NCBI GenBank assembly: GCA_029553475.1
Contig: JAKPKV010000017.1
Location: 1-49,564, forward strand
Direction of reading: 5' to 3'
Length of the DNA: 49,564 nt
Source of the DNA: Armatimonadota bacterium
GTDB taxonomy: Bacteria > Armatimonadota > Hebobacteria > CAIYQO01
The position numbers and the translations under genes were made by a program. Shown here piece by piece: positions 17,390 to 25,987 of this stretch (position 1 is its first letter; each line of letters starts with the position of its first letter). The notes under the pieces were generated by a model that searched no databases, had not been told where the DNA came from, and was given only the letters and a program-made list of their open reading frames with translations.

Positions 17390-18244
17390 TTATTTTCTGA
17401 ACAGGTTCATCACCCAGTCCTCTAGGTTATACGCGACATCGCCCCATCCGGTGCGCGCCGTCAGGCTGTTGATGAGGTCTACTTTGCCGGAGACCAGCAA
17501 CACGGCCATCGCCAGCAGCAGCACGCCGGAGGCGACCTCGATTTTCCGCAGGTGCCGGGTCACCGCGCGCAGGGAGCCCAGGAAGGCGTTGACGAAAAGC
17601 GCGGCCAGCAGGAAGGGCACCGCCAGCCCCAGCACGTAGGCCAGCGCCAGCCCGATCTTCGCCGTGCCGATGGAGAGCGAGAGGATGCCAAACAGGATCG
17701 GCCCCGTGCACGGCACCCAGCCCAGCGCGAAGGCGGCGCCGATGAGCAGCGCGCCCAGCAGACCCAGTTTGTTCTCCGCGATATGCAGGCGACGTTCCCG
17801 GAAGAGCGCGGCGATGCGGAAGACGCCGAACATCTGCAGCGCGAAGACCACCATCACCGCGGCGGCGACCCACTGAACCGCGGTAATCCACGCCGGGCTG
17901 CCGCCAAAACCCGCCGCGGTGATGAGGCTGCCGAAGACGAGCACGGTGACCAGGCCAAAACCGGTGAGGAAGGCCAGCGCGCCGCGGAAGAGCTGCCAGC
18001 GCGCCGGTTGCATCGGGGCAACGGCGTCCGCGGTCGGGGTGGCGGCCGGATTGGCGATGGGCGCGTCGCCCGGCGCCACCGGCGCGGCGACGGCGGCGGC
18101 GGTCATCTCTTCATAGGACAGGCCGGAGATGAGCGACAGGTAAACCGGGATGACCGGCAGCACGCAGGGCGAGAAGAAGCTGAGCACCCCGCCCAGGAAC
18201 GCGATGACGACCGAGACCAGATCCCCGCCGAGCTGAAACGACAT
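17390..18244 (-). CDS. ccdA: CcdA/DsbD-type thiol-redox membrane protein
   Basis: The 284-residue membrane protein is of the CcdA family and passes reducing power from cytoplasmic thioredoxin across the membrane. The paired cysteines are C27 in FFSPCVLPVIP and C179 in GWVPCTGPILF, and six hydrophobic segments are recognisable. An Ala/Pro-rich insert (about residues 48-80) widens the first loop. ATG at 18244 follows GGAGG by 7 nt. It heads the ccdA-tlpA operon and has a promoter with an embedded palindrome about 95 nt upstream. Confidence 0.93.
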   Translation of the reverse strand: MSFQLGGDLVSVVIAFLGGVLSFFSPCVLPVIPVYLSLISGLSYEEMTAAAVAAPVAPGDAPIANPAATPTADAVAPMQPARWQLFRGALAFLTGFGLVTVLVFGSLITAAGFGGSPAWITAVQWVAAAVMVVFALQMFGVFRIAALFRERRLHIAENKLGLLGALLIGAAFALGWVPCTGPILFGILSLSIGTAKIGLALAYVLGLAVPFLLAALFVNAFLGSLRAVTRHLRKIEVASGVLLLAMAVLLVSGKVDLINSLTARTGWGDVAYNLEDWVMNLFRK

Positions 18245-18339
18245 GCCGACCCTCCGATTCGGGGCGGCCGGCGACGCGCCAGCCGCCGGCACTTGCTCCC
18301 TTCTTCCCGCCGTTCTCCTCCCTCAAACGGTGCGCGGAG

Positions 18340-18368
18340 AGTATATCATTATTTAATGATAAAGTAAA
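18340..18368 (-). promoter_or_regulatory. ccdA promoter with embedded operator-like palindrome
   Basis: On the minus strand TTTACT (18363-18368) and TATACT (18340-18345) are exactly 17 bp apart. The perfect 8-2-8 palindrome TATCATTA-TT-TAATGATA (18344-18361) covers the spacer and the first two bases of the -10. This local AT-rich island stands out in GC-rich DNA and is ideally placed for repression by a dimeric regulator. The 444-bp gap between ccdA and fchA holds this site and otherwise nothing recognisable. Confidence 0.65.
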
Positions 18369-18688
18369 TACCCCGAGCGGCGGCAGGTACACACCCCGCG
18401 ACACTGCCACGGCAGGGCCGGGCGAGAAAAGCCGGCGCCGGGCAGGAGGGGGTTGGCGGGCGGGCGCGAATAAGAAACTATCCCAACATGGATCGCCGTC
18501 GTATCGTGGAGGATGTGTCGTGGCTGGCAAGGTCACCGACCATGAGCCGTGTCGAATGGCGGATGTTCGAGAGTGTATCAGGGAGATACATGCCAGAACA
18601 TCCAACGCGGCCAGGCGCGACACAGACCCGCGAGACGGCGGCGAGACGTGTTGAGAGAGTTTCTGAAGGGGATGCGGAGGTTGGAGCG

Positions 18689-19348
18689 ATGCCAGGATTC
18701 CTCACCGAATCGGTGCAACAGTACCTTGACGCGCTGGCGTCCGGCGAGCCCACGCCGGGCGGCGGCAGCGCGGCGGCGTTGAGCGGGGCGCTGGGGGCGG
18801 CGCTGCTGGGCATGTCGGCCCGCTTTACCGTGGGACGCGAGAAATACGCCGCTTTCGCGCCCGCGGCGCAGGCCGTGCTGGACGAAGCCGACGCCCTGCG
18901 GCCGACGCTGGAAGCGCTGGTGGACGAAGACGCCGTCGCCTACGGCGCCTATCGCGCCGCCGCGGCGATGCCGAAAGGCACCGACGCGGAGAAGGCGACG
19001 CGCCGCGCGGCGGTGCAGGATGCCACCAAAGCGTCCGCGCGGGTGCCGATGGCGACCTGCCGCTCCAGCTACCGCCTGCTGGAGCTGGCCCCCACGCTGG
19101 CGGAGCACTGCAATCCCTACCTGGTGAGCGACGTGGTGGTAGCGACGCATCTGGCGCTGTCCGCCTTCCGCAGCGCGCTCATCAACGTGCGCATGAATCT
19201 GGGCTCGCTGGAGGATCAGGAATTCGTCGCGGCGATGCAGGACGAGCTGGCGCCGATGATCGCCGGCGCCTCCGGCCTCGCGCGGGACGCCCTGCAGAAA
19301 GCCTACGCGGCGATGCATCTGCCGCTGGAAGGAGATATCCCCGCATGA
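18689..19348 (+). CDS. fchA: methenyltetrahydrofolate cyclohydrolase, FTCD_C family
   Basis: The 219-residue product is of the FchA/formiminotransferase-cyclodeaminase C-terminal family (all-alpha cyclodeaminase/cyclohydrolase). It opens with the family motif LASGEPTPGGGSAAALSGAL (residues 16-35). As a stand-alone protein without the formiminotransferase domain, the likely reaction is 5,10-methenyl-THF to 10-formyl-THF. The start ATG at 18689 follows GGAG, and the longer upstream frame has no family similarity. Its last codons overlap folD by 4 nt (ATGA), so translation is coupled. See folD for why a separate cyclohydrolase may be needed. Confidence 0.88.
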   Translation: MPGFLTESVQQYLDALASGEPTPGGGSAAALSGALGAALLGMSARFTVGREKYAAFAPAAQAVLDEADALRPTLEALVDEDAVAYGAYRAAAAMPKGTDAEKATRRAAVQDATKASARVPMATCRSSYRLLELAPTLAEHCNPYLVSDVVVATHLALSAFRSALINVRMNLGSLEDQEFVAAMQDELAPMIAGASGLARDALQKAYAAMHLPLEGDIPA

Positions 19349-20205
19349 GTGCTATCGAGCTGCGCGGCGCGCCCGTCGCGAAAGAGATCACCGAGACGTT
19401 GACCGCCGACATGGCCGCCCTGCGGGCGCGCGGCGTCACCCCCTGCCTGGTCTCGCTGCAGGTGGGCGAGAATGATGCCTCGCGCATCTATCGCAATCAG
19501 CAGGAGAAGAAAGCCGCCGCCATCGGCATGACCTACCGCCGCGTGGACCTGCCCGCGGACGCCGGCGAGGCGGACGTGGCGGACAGCATCCGCGCGCTGA
19601 ACGGCGATCCCGCCGTCCACGGCATCATCCTGATGACGCCGCTGCCGACAGGGATGAACCTCGACGCCATGCAGGCGCGCATTGACCCGCGCAAAGACGT
19701 GGACGGCGTGACGGAGACGAACCTGGGCGCGGTGATGACCGGCCGTCCCGGGCTGTATCCCTCCACCGCGCTCTCCGCCTTCGAGCTCATCCTCTCCACC
19801 GGGGTGGAGGTGAAGGGCAAGGAGACGGTCATCATCGGGCGCAGCGCCATCGTCAGCAAGCCGGTGGCGATGCTGCTGGTGAATCGCCGCGCCACCATCA
19901 CCATGTGCCATACCGGCACCCAGGCCGCCGGCCTGCTGGACTACCACGTGGGCCGCGCGGACATCCTGGTGGTGGCCACCGGCCAGCCGAACCTGGTGCC
20001 CGGCGCGTGGGTGAAAGAGGGCGCCATCGTCATTGACGTGGGCATCAACGAGCTGCCGGACGGCAGCCTGGTGGGCGATGTGGCCTACGCCGCGGCCGCC
20101 GAGCGCGCCGCCTACATCACCCCCGTGCCCGGCGGGGTCGGCCCGCTCACCGTCACCATGCTGCTGCGCAACACCATCGCGGCGGCGAAGATGCAGCTGG
20201 GGTAA
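19345..20205 (+). CDS. folD: FolD-type methylenetetrahydrofolate dehydrogenase lacking cyclohydrolase residues
   Basis: The 286-residue product aligns over its full length with FolD (methylene-THF dehydrogenase/methenyl-THF cyclohydrolase): KDVDGVT near residue 117, the NAD(P)-binding IIGRSAIVSKPVAMLL, and TPVPGGVGPLTVTMLL at the end. The catalytic Tyr is kept (Y49), but the lysine four residues on (K56 in the human enzyme) is Q53, and the human Q100 position is M97; both align at the same offset of 3. In the human enzyme, changing K56 to Gln removes cyclohydrolase but leaves dehydrogenase activity. With fchA overlapping upstream, a dehydrogenase-only role is likely. Biochemistry is inferred. 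Confidence 0.9.
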   Translation: MSAIELRGAPVAKEITETLTADMAALRARGVTPCLVSLQVGENDASRIYRNQQEKKAAAIGMTYRRVDLPADAGEADVADSIRALNGDPAVHGIILMTPLPTGMNLDAMQARIDPRKDVDGVTETNLGAVMTGRPGLYPSTALSAFELILSTGVEVKGKETVIIGRSAIVSKPVAMLLVNRRATITMCHTGTQAAGLLDYHVGRADILVVATGQPNLVPGAWVKEGAIVIDVGINELPDGSLVGDVAYAAAAERAAYITPVPGGVGPLTVTMLLRNTIAAAKMQLG

Positions 20206-20208
20206 TCA

Positions 20209-20342
20209 GGGCGGGCGAGCGTCCTCGCGAGCCGACGCCGGGAGGAAGTCTTATCCGTCGTGTGCGTTAGAACGACTTTCTTTCGAACACGACATACGAT
20301 CACTTCCTCCCGGAGTCGGCTCGCGGGGATGCTCGCCCGCCC
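20209..20342. repeat. 134-bp palindromic element, copy 1
   Basis: The two ends are inverted copies of about 37 bp (GGGCGGGCGAGCG... and its complement), and the inner parts also pair partly. A second copy of exactly 134 bp lies inverted at 28905-29038 and matches along its length except in the central loop. The element begins 4 bp after the folD stop, so it could also act as its terminator. Confidence 0.85.
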
Positions 20343-20415
20343 GGAAGACGATGACGCGGTAGTGCACGACGCGAAAAAAACCGGGGCAGGCCGCGCGGCC
20401 CGCCCTGGTAGGCGT

Positions 20416-21471
20416 TCAGCGGGTGTCTCGTGGCGGGGGCGGGGGCGACACCACCTGCAGCTCGGCGGCGGGATCGTCGAAATCTTTCACCCACTTCACG
20501 GTGATCTGCTGCCGCTGCTGGGCGATCCACTTCGGCAGCGTCTGCTGCAATTTCGTGCCGCGCGCCAGCAGAGCGGCGACATCCCTCACTTCCTCGAGCC
20601 GCGGCGTCTTGCTCTGCTTGAAATCGGCGACGTAGGCGATCCAGTGTTCGCTGATGCGCACGACCTCTTTCTCCGGCTTGCCGTCGGGACGGATGATCGT
20701 GCGGCCGTCCGGCCCCAGCTTGTCGCGCATGAATTCCGTCACGATTTCAATCGGTTCCGTATACTGGCCCGGCTTCAGCCCCTTGCCGTCATTCGCGTCG
20801 AAGATCTGCTCGGCCAGCTTGGAGCTGTTCACGCGGTCGCGCGTCTGGTAGCCGACGTCGCCCTTCACCTCGCGGATCTTTTCGTTCGTTGACAGCATCG
20901 CCGAGAGCTTGCTCGGATCCTCACCGTCGCGCAGGCGCTGCATGGCGCGGCGCGCCTCGGTCAGGTTGGTGGTGGCGATGCAGATCAGCTTCGCCATCGG
21001 CTTGCTGAAAAAAAGGCCCGGATACGTGAGGTAAAAATCTTCCGCTTCCTTCGCCGTGATGGTGATGTGCAGCGCCTTCTCGGAGAGGAGAATGGCGCGC
21101 AGTTTTTCGCGCAGCACGTTCTGCGGATACGCCTCGAGCTGCTGGCGGGCGAGTTCGTTGTCGGCGGCGTAGCGCGTCAGCAGGTCAATGCGCGCCTGCA
21201 CCTCGGCGTCGGTGACGGTGAAGCCGGAGGTGCGCAGCGCCTCCTCCAGCACCGCCTGCTCCTGCAGCTCGGGGGCGACTTTCCAGCCGATACGCGCGAT
21301 GCAGTATTCGGCCAGCTTGCCGCGGGTGATCGTCGTCTCGCCGGCCTGGCCGACGATCTGATCGTAGTTCATGCGGATTTGGTCGCCCACGGCGGCGGTG
21401 AGCGCGGCGCCGACGGACAGGCCGACGGACAGGCCAATGACGAGCGTCATCAGGGGAGACAGGCGTTTCAC
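20416..21471 (-). CDS. SurA-like peptidyl-prolyl isomerase/foldase
   Basis: The 351-residue product has an N-terminal membrane segment (LMTLVIGLSVGLSVGAALTAAV) and a SurA-type helical N-domain. A divergent parvulin-like middle follows (LICIATTNLTEARRAMQRLRDGEDPSKLSAMLS...GDVGYQTRD). It probably chaperones exported proteins. I chose the GTG at 21471: AAGGAG sits 6 nt upstream of it, whereas the ATG at 21477 would abut the Shine-Dalgarno with no spacing. The C-terminus is a proline run (VSPPPPPRDTR). Isomerase activity is uncertain because the parvulin core is poorly conserved. Confidence 0.72.
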   Translation of the reverse strand: MKRLSPLMTLVIGLSVGLSVGAALTAAVGDQIRMNYDQIVGQAGETTITRGKLAEYCIARIGWKVAPELQEQAVLEEALRTSGFTVTDAEVQARIDLLTRYAADNELARQQLEAYPQNVLREKLRAILLSEKALHITITAKEAEDFYLTYPGLFFSKPMAKLICIATTNLTEARRAMQRLRDGEDPSKLSAMLSTNEKIREVKGDVGYQTRDRVNSSKLAEQIFDANDGKGLKPGQYTEPIEIVTEFMRDKLGPDGRTIIRPDGKPEKEVVRISEHWIAYVADFKQSKTPRLEEVRDVAALLARGTKLQQTLPKWIAQQRQQITVKWVKDFDDPAAELQVVSPPPPPRDTR

Positions 21472-21615
21472 GGGCATCTCCTTCACAGCGACCGCGCGGC
21501 CGCATGGGTATCCGAACGTATGGTAGCGGGTCTCTTCCCGCCGGTCAAGGCGTCGGGAAGAGACCGTCATATGCGTCATACCCCGTTTGGCGGCGATGCA
21601 TGCCCGGCGCGCCGC

Positions 21616-22755
21616 TCACGGCAGCACGAGATCCCCTTTGGCGTCCGCCCTGTTTTTCGACCAGTCGAGACGCACGGCGCCGCCGTCGTCGTGCGCGTCG
21701 GGGCCGATGCTGTAGAGCAGGAAGGTGTCGCCGGCCCGCGCGTAGCGCAATACCCCGCGGCTGAAGGGATCGCGCGGGGGCGCGGCGAGGTAGGCGGGGC
21801 AGAGCGCGGCGAGCGTGTCGGGATACACGCCGGTGTCCGTGTGGAACGCTTGCAGCGCCAGCGCGGTCAGCAGCATCTGCTGATCGGTCAGCATCCGTTG
21901 ATAATGTCGCGCAAAACTGACGTGATACGGGAACATCATGCCGGCGATTTTCGTCTTGGGCTCCGGCGGCGTGCCCCAGTCGGGATACGGTTTTTTCACG
22001 GCGCCGGTCCATGCGCGCACCAGGCGCTCGTATTCCGCGATGCCCGCCGAGACTTCCTGGCGAAAGCGCTGCTTGTTCTTCGTGTTCAGCGACGAAAACA
22101 GCTCGCTGAACTCGCTGCCGGCCACGCGTTCGGGATGCTTTGCGATCTCGCGAAGGACGGGCCGTTGTATCGTTAACTCCTGATCAAGGATGGCGGGCAG
22201 CGTGGGCATGGCCGCTTGTATGGCGACGAGGCGGCCGATCGCATCGCGGCAGGCCGTCGGGGAGAGATTTGCGCCGAGCAGCTCCCGCGCCTGCGCCTGC
22301 ATCATGGCATGGCCGGCGAAACTCACCAGCACGGTGAGCATATCGCCGCCGGGATGCAGGCGCGCGGCTTCTTCCATACCGGTGAGGCAGGCCGCCAGCG
22401 CATCATCGGCCTTCCCCTGATCGCGCAGCACGCGCACCTGCAGCAGGCGCAGGCGATAGACCTGGCGGAAGTCACGCAGCCAGGACATCTCTTGCTGGGT
22501 GACGGTAATCGGTCGCGGCGTATATGGCGCCTGACGCGCCTGTTCCATCAGTTCGACCGCCGGCTGCAGGGTGGCGAAAAGCGCCGCACGCTCTTCAGCG
22601 GTCAGTTTATCCCACCAGCCTAATTTCTCTTGCGTGTCGAGCGCGGTGATCTTGGCCGCCGCGGCGCGCAGCAGATCGAACGCGTCCTGTTGGGCGACGG
22701 CGGGCGCCAGCAGCAGGCTGGCCAGCAGGAGCACCAGCAGCTTCGGGATCGTCAT
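21616..22755 (-). CDS. secreted hypothetical protein with pseudopilin-like C-terminal region
   Basis: The 379-residue protein has a clear signal peptide (residues 1-21, cut after PAVA) and a mainly helical body. The C-terminal stretch DTGVYPDTLAALCPAYLAAPPRDPFS...FLLYSIGPDAHDDGG resembles the C-terminal domain of type II secretion G-like pseudopilins and many planctomycete/armatimonad exported proteins. No N-terminal prepilin motif is present. It is transcribed from a strong promoter (22788-22816) divergent from the tRNA operon. Function is unknown. Confidence 0.7.
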   Translation of the reverse strand: MTIPKLLVLLLASLLLAPAVAQQDAFDLLRAAAAKITALDTQEKLGWWDKLTAEERAALFATLQPAVELMEQARQAPYTPRPITVTQQEMSWLRDFRQVYRLRLLQVRVLRDQGKADDALAACLTGMEEAARLHPGGDMLTVLVSFAGHAMMQAQARELLGANLSPTACRDAIGRLVAIQAAMPTLPAILDQELTIQRPVLREIAKHPERVAGSEFSELFSSLNTKNKQRFRQEVSAGIAEYERLVRAWTGAVKKPYPDWGTPPEPKTKIAGMMFPYHVSFARHYQRMLTDQQMLLTALALQAFHTDTGVYPDTLAALCPAYLAAPPRDPFSRGVLRYARAGDTFLLYSIGPDAHDDGGAVRLDWSKNRADAKGDLVLP

Positions 22756-22787
22756 CAGTCGTCCCTCGCTCGCGAAGGATTTTCTGC

Positions 22788-22816
22788 ATCATACGGACCG
22801 GAGGCAGCCCTGTCAA
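22788..22816 (-). promoter_or_regulatory. strong sigma-70 promoter of the secreted protein gene
   Basis: On the minus strand TTGACA (22811-22816) and TATGAT (22788-22793) are 17 bp apart, placing the start about 26 nt before the ATG at 22755. It is back to back with the tRNA operon promoter 130 bp away. Confidence 0.75.
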
Positions 22817-22945
22817 TATCCTCCGCGGGCCGGCGCGGGCACGGGATCAGCAGGCCGTGGCGCGCTGGATCACCCCATTTCCCCTCCGTTTGTCCCCCTG
22901 GGCGGGCATTGTCTCCAGAAATCAGAAAAAACTTCGCGCGCGCTC

Positions 22946-22974
22946 TTGACAAGCGCGGGACGGATGCGTATAGT
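22946..22974 (+). promoter_or_regulatory. promoter of the tRNA-tuf-ribosomal operon
   Basis: Consensus TTGACA (22946-22951) and TATAGT (22969-22974) are 17 bp apart. The predicted start near 22981 is followed by a leader hairpin (TGACCGGA/TCCGGTCA, 22983-23009) before tRNA-Tyr. This is the only strong promoter seen ahead of the genes through rplA. Confidence 0.85.
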
Positions 22975-23025
22975 ATCCCCGTTGACCGGAAGGCATTGCC
23001 CTCCGGTCACTTGTTTGTCGCGCGT

Positions 23026-23112
23026 GCCGGGGTGCCGGAGTGGTCAATCGGAGCAGACTGTAAATCTGCCGGCGCAATGCCTACGGAGGTTCAAATCCTT
23101 CCCCCGGCACCA
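23026..23112 (+). tRNA. tRNA-Tyr (GTA)
   Basis: The 87-nt sequence folds as a class II tRNA with acceptor stem GCCGGGG/CCCCGGC, a long variable arm, anticodon loop CTGTAAA (anticodon GTA), T-loop TTCAAAT and an encoded CCA end. Confidence 0.95.
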
Positions 23113-23163
23113 GACGCAATGAACGCGGTGGAGTGTTCGCAGCCGCAGATGCCGTCACCGTCG

Positions 23164-23239
<76 letters not shown>

Positions 23240-23306
23240 CATCGTTTCGCGGAGAAGGCGCGGCCTTCCCCGGAGTCGCATTGAACATTTCGTAAGGGAG
23301 CCAGCG

Positions 23307-24518
23307 ATGGGTAAAGCGAAATTTGAGCGCACCAAGCCGCACGTGAACATCGGTACGATCGGGCACGTGGATCACGGCAAGACGACGTTGACCGCGGCCA
23401 TCACCATGGTGTTGAGCCTGCGCGGTCAGGCCACGGTGAAGGCGTATGACCAGATTGACGCCGCGCCGGAAGAAAAGGCCCGTGGGATCACGATCAACAC
23501 CGCCCACGTCGAGTACGAGACCGAGAACCGCCACTACGCGCACGTGGACTGCCCGGGGCACGCCGACTACATCAAGAACATGATCACCGGCGCCGCGCAG
23601 ATGGACGGCGCGATCCTGGTGGTGTCCGCCGCCGACGGCCCGATGCCGCAGACCCGCGAGCACATCCTGCTCGCCCGTCAGGTGAACGTGCCGAGCATCG
23701 TGGTCTACATGAACAAGACCGACCAGGTGGACGACCCCGAGCTCATCGAGCTCGTCGAGCTGGAGCTCCGCGAGCTGCTCTCCAAATACGAGTTCCCCGG
23801 CGACGATATCCCCATCATCAAGGGGTCCGCGCTGGTGGCGATGGAAGCTTATCAGAACGGCGAGCGCGAATTGACCGCCGCCCCGTTCGCCTCCATCCTC
23901 GAGCTGATGGAGGCCGTGGACAGCTACATCCCGACGCCGCAGCGCGAAGTGGATAAGCCGTTCCTGATGTCCGTGGAAGACGTCTTCACCATCTCCGGCC
24001 GCGGCACCGTGCCGACCGGGCGCGTGGAGCGCGGCGTCCTCAACCGCGGCATGGAAGTCGAGATCGTCGGCCTCCGCCCCGAGGCGCGCAAGACCGTCGT
24101 GACCGACATCGAGATGTTCCGCAAGTCGCTGGAACGCGCCGAAGCCGGTGACAACGTCGGCCTGCTCCTGCGCGGCGTGGACCGCAAGGACATCGAGCGC
24201 GGCCAGGTCATCGCCGTGCCCGGCAGCATCAAGCCGCACACGAAGTTCGAGTGCAGCGTGTTCGTCCTCTCCAAGGAAGAAGGCGGCCGCCACACCCCGT
24301 TCTTCGCCAACTACCGGCCGCAGTTCTACTTCCGCACCACGGACGTGACCGGCATGGTCCATCTGCCCGCGGGCACCGAGATGGTGATGCCCGGCGACAA
24401 CGTGAACCTGACCGTCGAGCTCATCCAGCCCATCGCCATGGAAGAGGGTCTGCGCTTCGCCATCCGCGAAGGCGGCCACACCGTGGGCGCCGGCGTGGTG
24501 GTGAAGATCATCGAGTAA
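23307..24518 (+). CDS. tuf: translation elongation factor Tu
   Basis: The 403-residue product is EF-Tu, the GTPase that delivers aminoacyl-tRNA to the ribosome. G1 is GHVDHGKT, switch I ends RGITI, G3 is DCPGH, G4 is NKTD (more often NKCD or NKVD) and G5 is GSAL. Domains 2 and 3 are complete ([36 protein letters not shown]). ATG at 23307 follows AAGGGAG. It is the first protein gene of the operon after two tRNAs. Confidence 0.99.
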   Translation: MGKAKFERTKPHVNIGTIGHVDHGKTTLTAAITMVLSLRGQATVKAYDQIDAAPEEKARGITINTAHVEYETENRHYAHVDCPGHADYIKNMITGAAQMDGAILVVSAADGPMPQTREHILLARQVNVPSIVVYMNKTDQVDDPELIELVELELRELLSKYEFPGDDIPIIKGSALVAMEAYQNGERELTAAPFASILELMEAVDSYIPTPQREVDKPFLMSVEDVFTISGRGTVPTGRVERGVLNRGMEVEIVGLRPEARKTVVTDIEMFRKSLERAEAGDNVGLLLRGVDRKDIERGQVIAVPGSIKPHTKFECSVFVLSKEEGGRHTPFFANYRPQFYFRTTDVTGMVHLPAGTEMVMPGDNVNLTVELIQPIAMEEGLRFAIREGGHTVGAGVVVKIIE

Positions 24519-24542
24519 CGCGGCACGCGACGCGACGAAACC

Positions 24543-24581
24543 GACAGGGAAGGCCAGGCGTTCCTGCCTGCCCTCCCTGTC
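24543..24581 (+). terminator. hairpin between tuf and rpmG
   Basis: GACAGGGA (24543-24550) pairs with TCCCTGTC (24574-24581), with additional pairing inside, followed by GTGTGTTT. It may attenuate transcription into rpmG-secE-nusG, but the T-tract is weak. Confidence 0.4.
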
Positions 24582-24605
24582 CGTGTGTTTACCCGGAGGT
24601 GTCCG

Positions 24606-24797
24606 GTGGCAAGATTATCCCGGATTAAGGATCGTGGCTTCTGGCTGGCCTGCACCGAGTGCAAAGGCCGGAACTACACGACCTATAAGAACAAGAAGAA
24701 CACCCCTGACCGGCTGGTGCTGAAAAAATACTGCCCGCACTGCCGCAAGCATACCGACCACCGCGAGACGGGGCTGGAGGCGAAAGCCGGCAAGTAA
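24606..24797 (+). CDS. rpmG: 50S ribosomal protein L33
   Basis: The 63-residue product is L33 of the zinc-binding type, with C16/C19 (CTEC) and C43/C46 (CPHC) and the family core [23 protein letters not shown]. It is slightly longer than usual at both ends. The start is a GTG at 24606, chosen because GGAGGT lies 8 nt upstream; the only upstream in-frame start lies before that Shine-Dalgarno. Confidence 0.95.
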   Translation: MARLSRIKDRGFWLACTECKGRNYTTYKNKKNTPDRLVLKKYCPHCRKHTDHRETGLEAKAGK

Positions 24798-24891
24798 CGC
24801 GTGGCCGCCGGGCCGCGCCCGGCGCCTGCGCGCCGCCCCCGGGGTGAAGGTGTCAACGCATGACTGCGAAAAACGTGAAGAGGCAGGGGAA

Positions 24892-25149
24892 ATGGTGATG
24901 ACGACTGACTCGACCGCCGCGGCAAAACCGAATTTCGTTGTGCAGGTCTGGCTGAATCTCGTCCGCTTCCTCAAGGAAGTGCGCGCCGAGCTCAAGAAGA
25001 CGAACTGGCCCACGCGCAACGAGCTCACCAAGTACGTGGTCGTGGTGATGACCACCATCATCGTCGTCGCGATTTTCCTCTTCCTGATGGATAAAGCCGC
25101 CCAGTTCCTCGCTGGGCACGCCTTCAATATCCAGCAGACCGCGCGGTAG
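24892..25149 (+). CDS. secE: preprotein translocase subunit SecE
   Basis: The 85-residue product is the single-spanning SecE type. It has an amphipathic conserved segment RFLKEVRAELKKTNWPTRNEL (about residues 25-45) and one transmembrane helix (about 48-67). It clamps SecY in the membrane. ATG at 24892 and ATG at 24898 are both possible. The second overlaps the stop of a 12-codon reading frame that starts at 24860, giving a TGATG junction. Order rpmG-secE-nusG is typical. Confidence 0.93.
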   Translation: MVMTTDSTAAAKPNFVVQVWLNLVRFLKEVRAELKKTNWPTRNELTKYVVVVMTTIIVVAIFLFLMDKAAQFLAGHAFNIQQTAR

Positions 25150-25175
25150 CGACCGTGGGGGAATAGGGTTCCACT

Positions 25176-25700
25176 ATGGCGTGGTATGTCATCCATACAT
25201 TCACGGGTCACGAGAATAAAGTCAAGGCGAGCATCGAACGGCGTGCGGTCGCGCAGGGCATCGCGTCGAAGGTGCATCGCGTCCTCGTCCTCACCGAAGA
25301 GGAGCTGACCGGCACCCGCGGCGGCAAGAAGCAGATCCGCCGCCACAAGGTCTATCCCGGTTACATCTTCCTCGAAATGGACCTGGATGACGAGACCCGC
25401 TTCCTCATCCGCAATACGCCGGGCGTCACCGGCTTCATCGGCCCGGACAAACAGCCGGTGCCGCTGAAAGCCGACGAGGTGCGCACCATCCTGGAACAGG
25501 TGGAAGGCCCCGAACACCCGGCCAAGCTGCTGTGGAATACCGGCGACGTGGTGCGCGTCACCAACGGCCCCTTCGCCGATTTTCAGGGCACCATCGAGGA
25601 AGTCAACGCCGCCAAAGAACAGGTGCGCGTGCTCATCTCGCTCTTTGGCCGCGACACCCCCGTGACCCTGGGCTTCGGGGATATCGAGAAGATCACCTAG
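25176..25700 (+). CDS. nusG: transcription antitermination factor NusG
   Basis: The 174-residue product has the NGN domain ([20 protein letters not shown] to VTGFIG) and a C-terminal KOW domain ([22 protein letters not shown]...[18 protein letters not shown]). It binds RNA polymerase and couples to Rho or ribosomes. Length and start (ATG 25176) are normal. A degenerate second copy of its KOW domain follows immediately downstream. Confidence 0.97.
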   Translation: MAWYVIHTFTGHENKVKASIERRAVAQGIASKVHRVLVLTEEELTGTRGGKKQIRRHKVYPGYIFLEMDLDDETRFLIRNTPGVTGFIGPDKQPVPLKADEVRTILEQVEGPEHPAKLLWNTGDVVRVTNGPFADFQGTIEEVNAAKEQVRVLISLFGRDTPVTLGFGDIEKIT

Positions 25701-25724
25701 CGTGGGGGGAGGCAGGCCAGGCGC

Positions 25725-25924
25725 ATGGATGGCAAGGGGACCGAGAGAGTGCCGCCCCGGCGCATCGGCGAGGGCGTGCGCAGATGCAATGGACCCGACA
25801 CGGATTTTCGGGGCAGCATCACGCGCATCAACGCCGAGACACACCAAAACTGCATGTCGTAATGACCCTGCCCGGTCGCGAGACCCCCGTGATCCTGGGC
25901 TTCGGTGATATTGAAAAGATCACC
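25725..25924 (+). pseudogene. degenerate NusG KOW-domain copy, frameshifted
   Basis: Between nusG and rplK, the frame from ATG 25725 reads [24 protein letters not shown], which lines up with nus[25 protein letters not shown]. The frame then shifts near 25840-25850. A second frame reads [19 protein letters not shown] and then GDIEKIT, matching the nusG C-terminus. From GDVV/GEGV to the final Thr the two spans are 156 and 158 nt, so a single net 2-nt change explains the break. The tail has no stop and runs in frame into rplK. Differences from nusG are often synonymous (GGG/GGT, ATC/ATT, GAG/GAA), which argues for an old or foreign nusG allele rather than a recent local copy. Confidence 0.75.
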
Positions 25925-25987
25925 TGGCACACTGTGGGGGAGGGCGGCGCCGCGCGACGGCGTGCGGCCCGATGGAGGCATACGAAG

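Noticed and set aside
25532-25987. N-terminally extended rplK starting inside nusG
   Set aside because: The frame is open only because it runs through nusG in another frame and then through the KOW remnant; rplK has its own ribosome-binding site and standard length from 25988.
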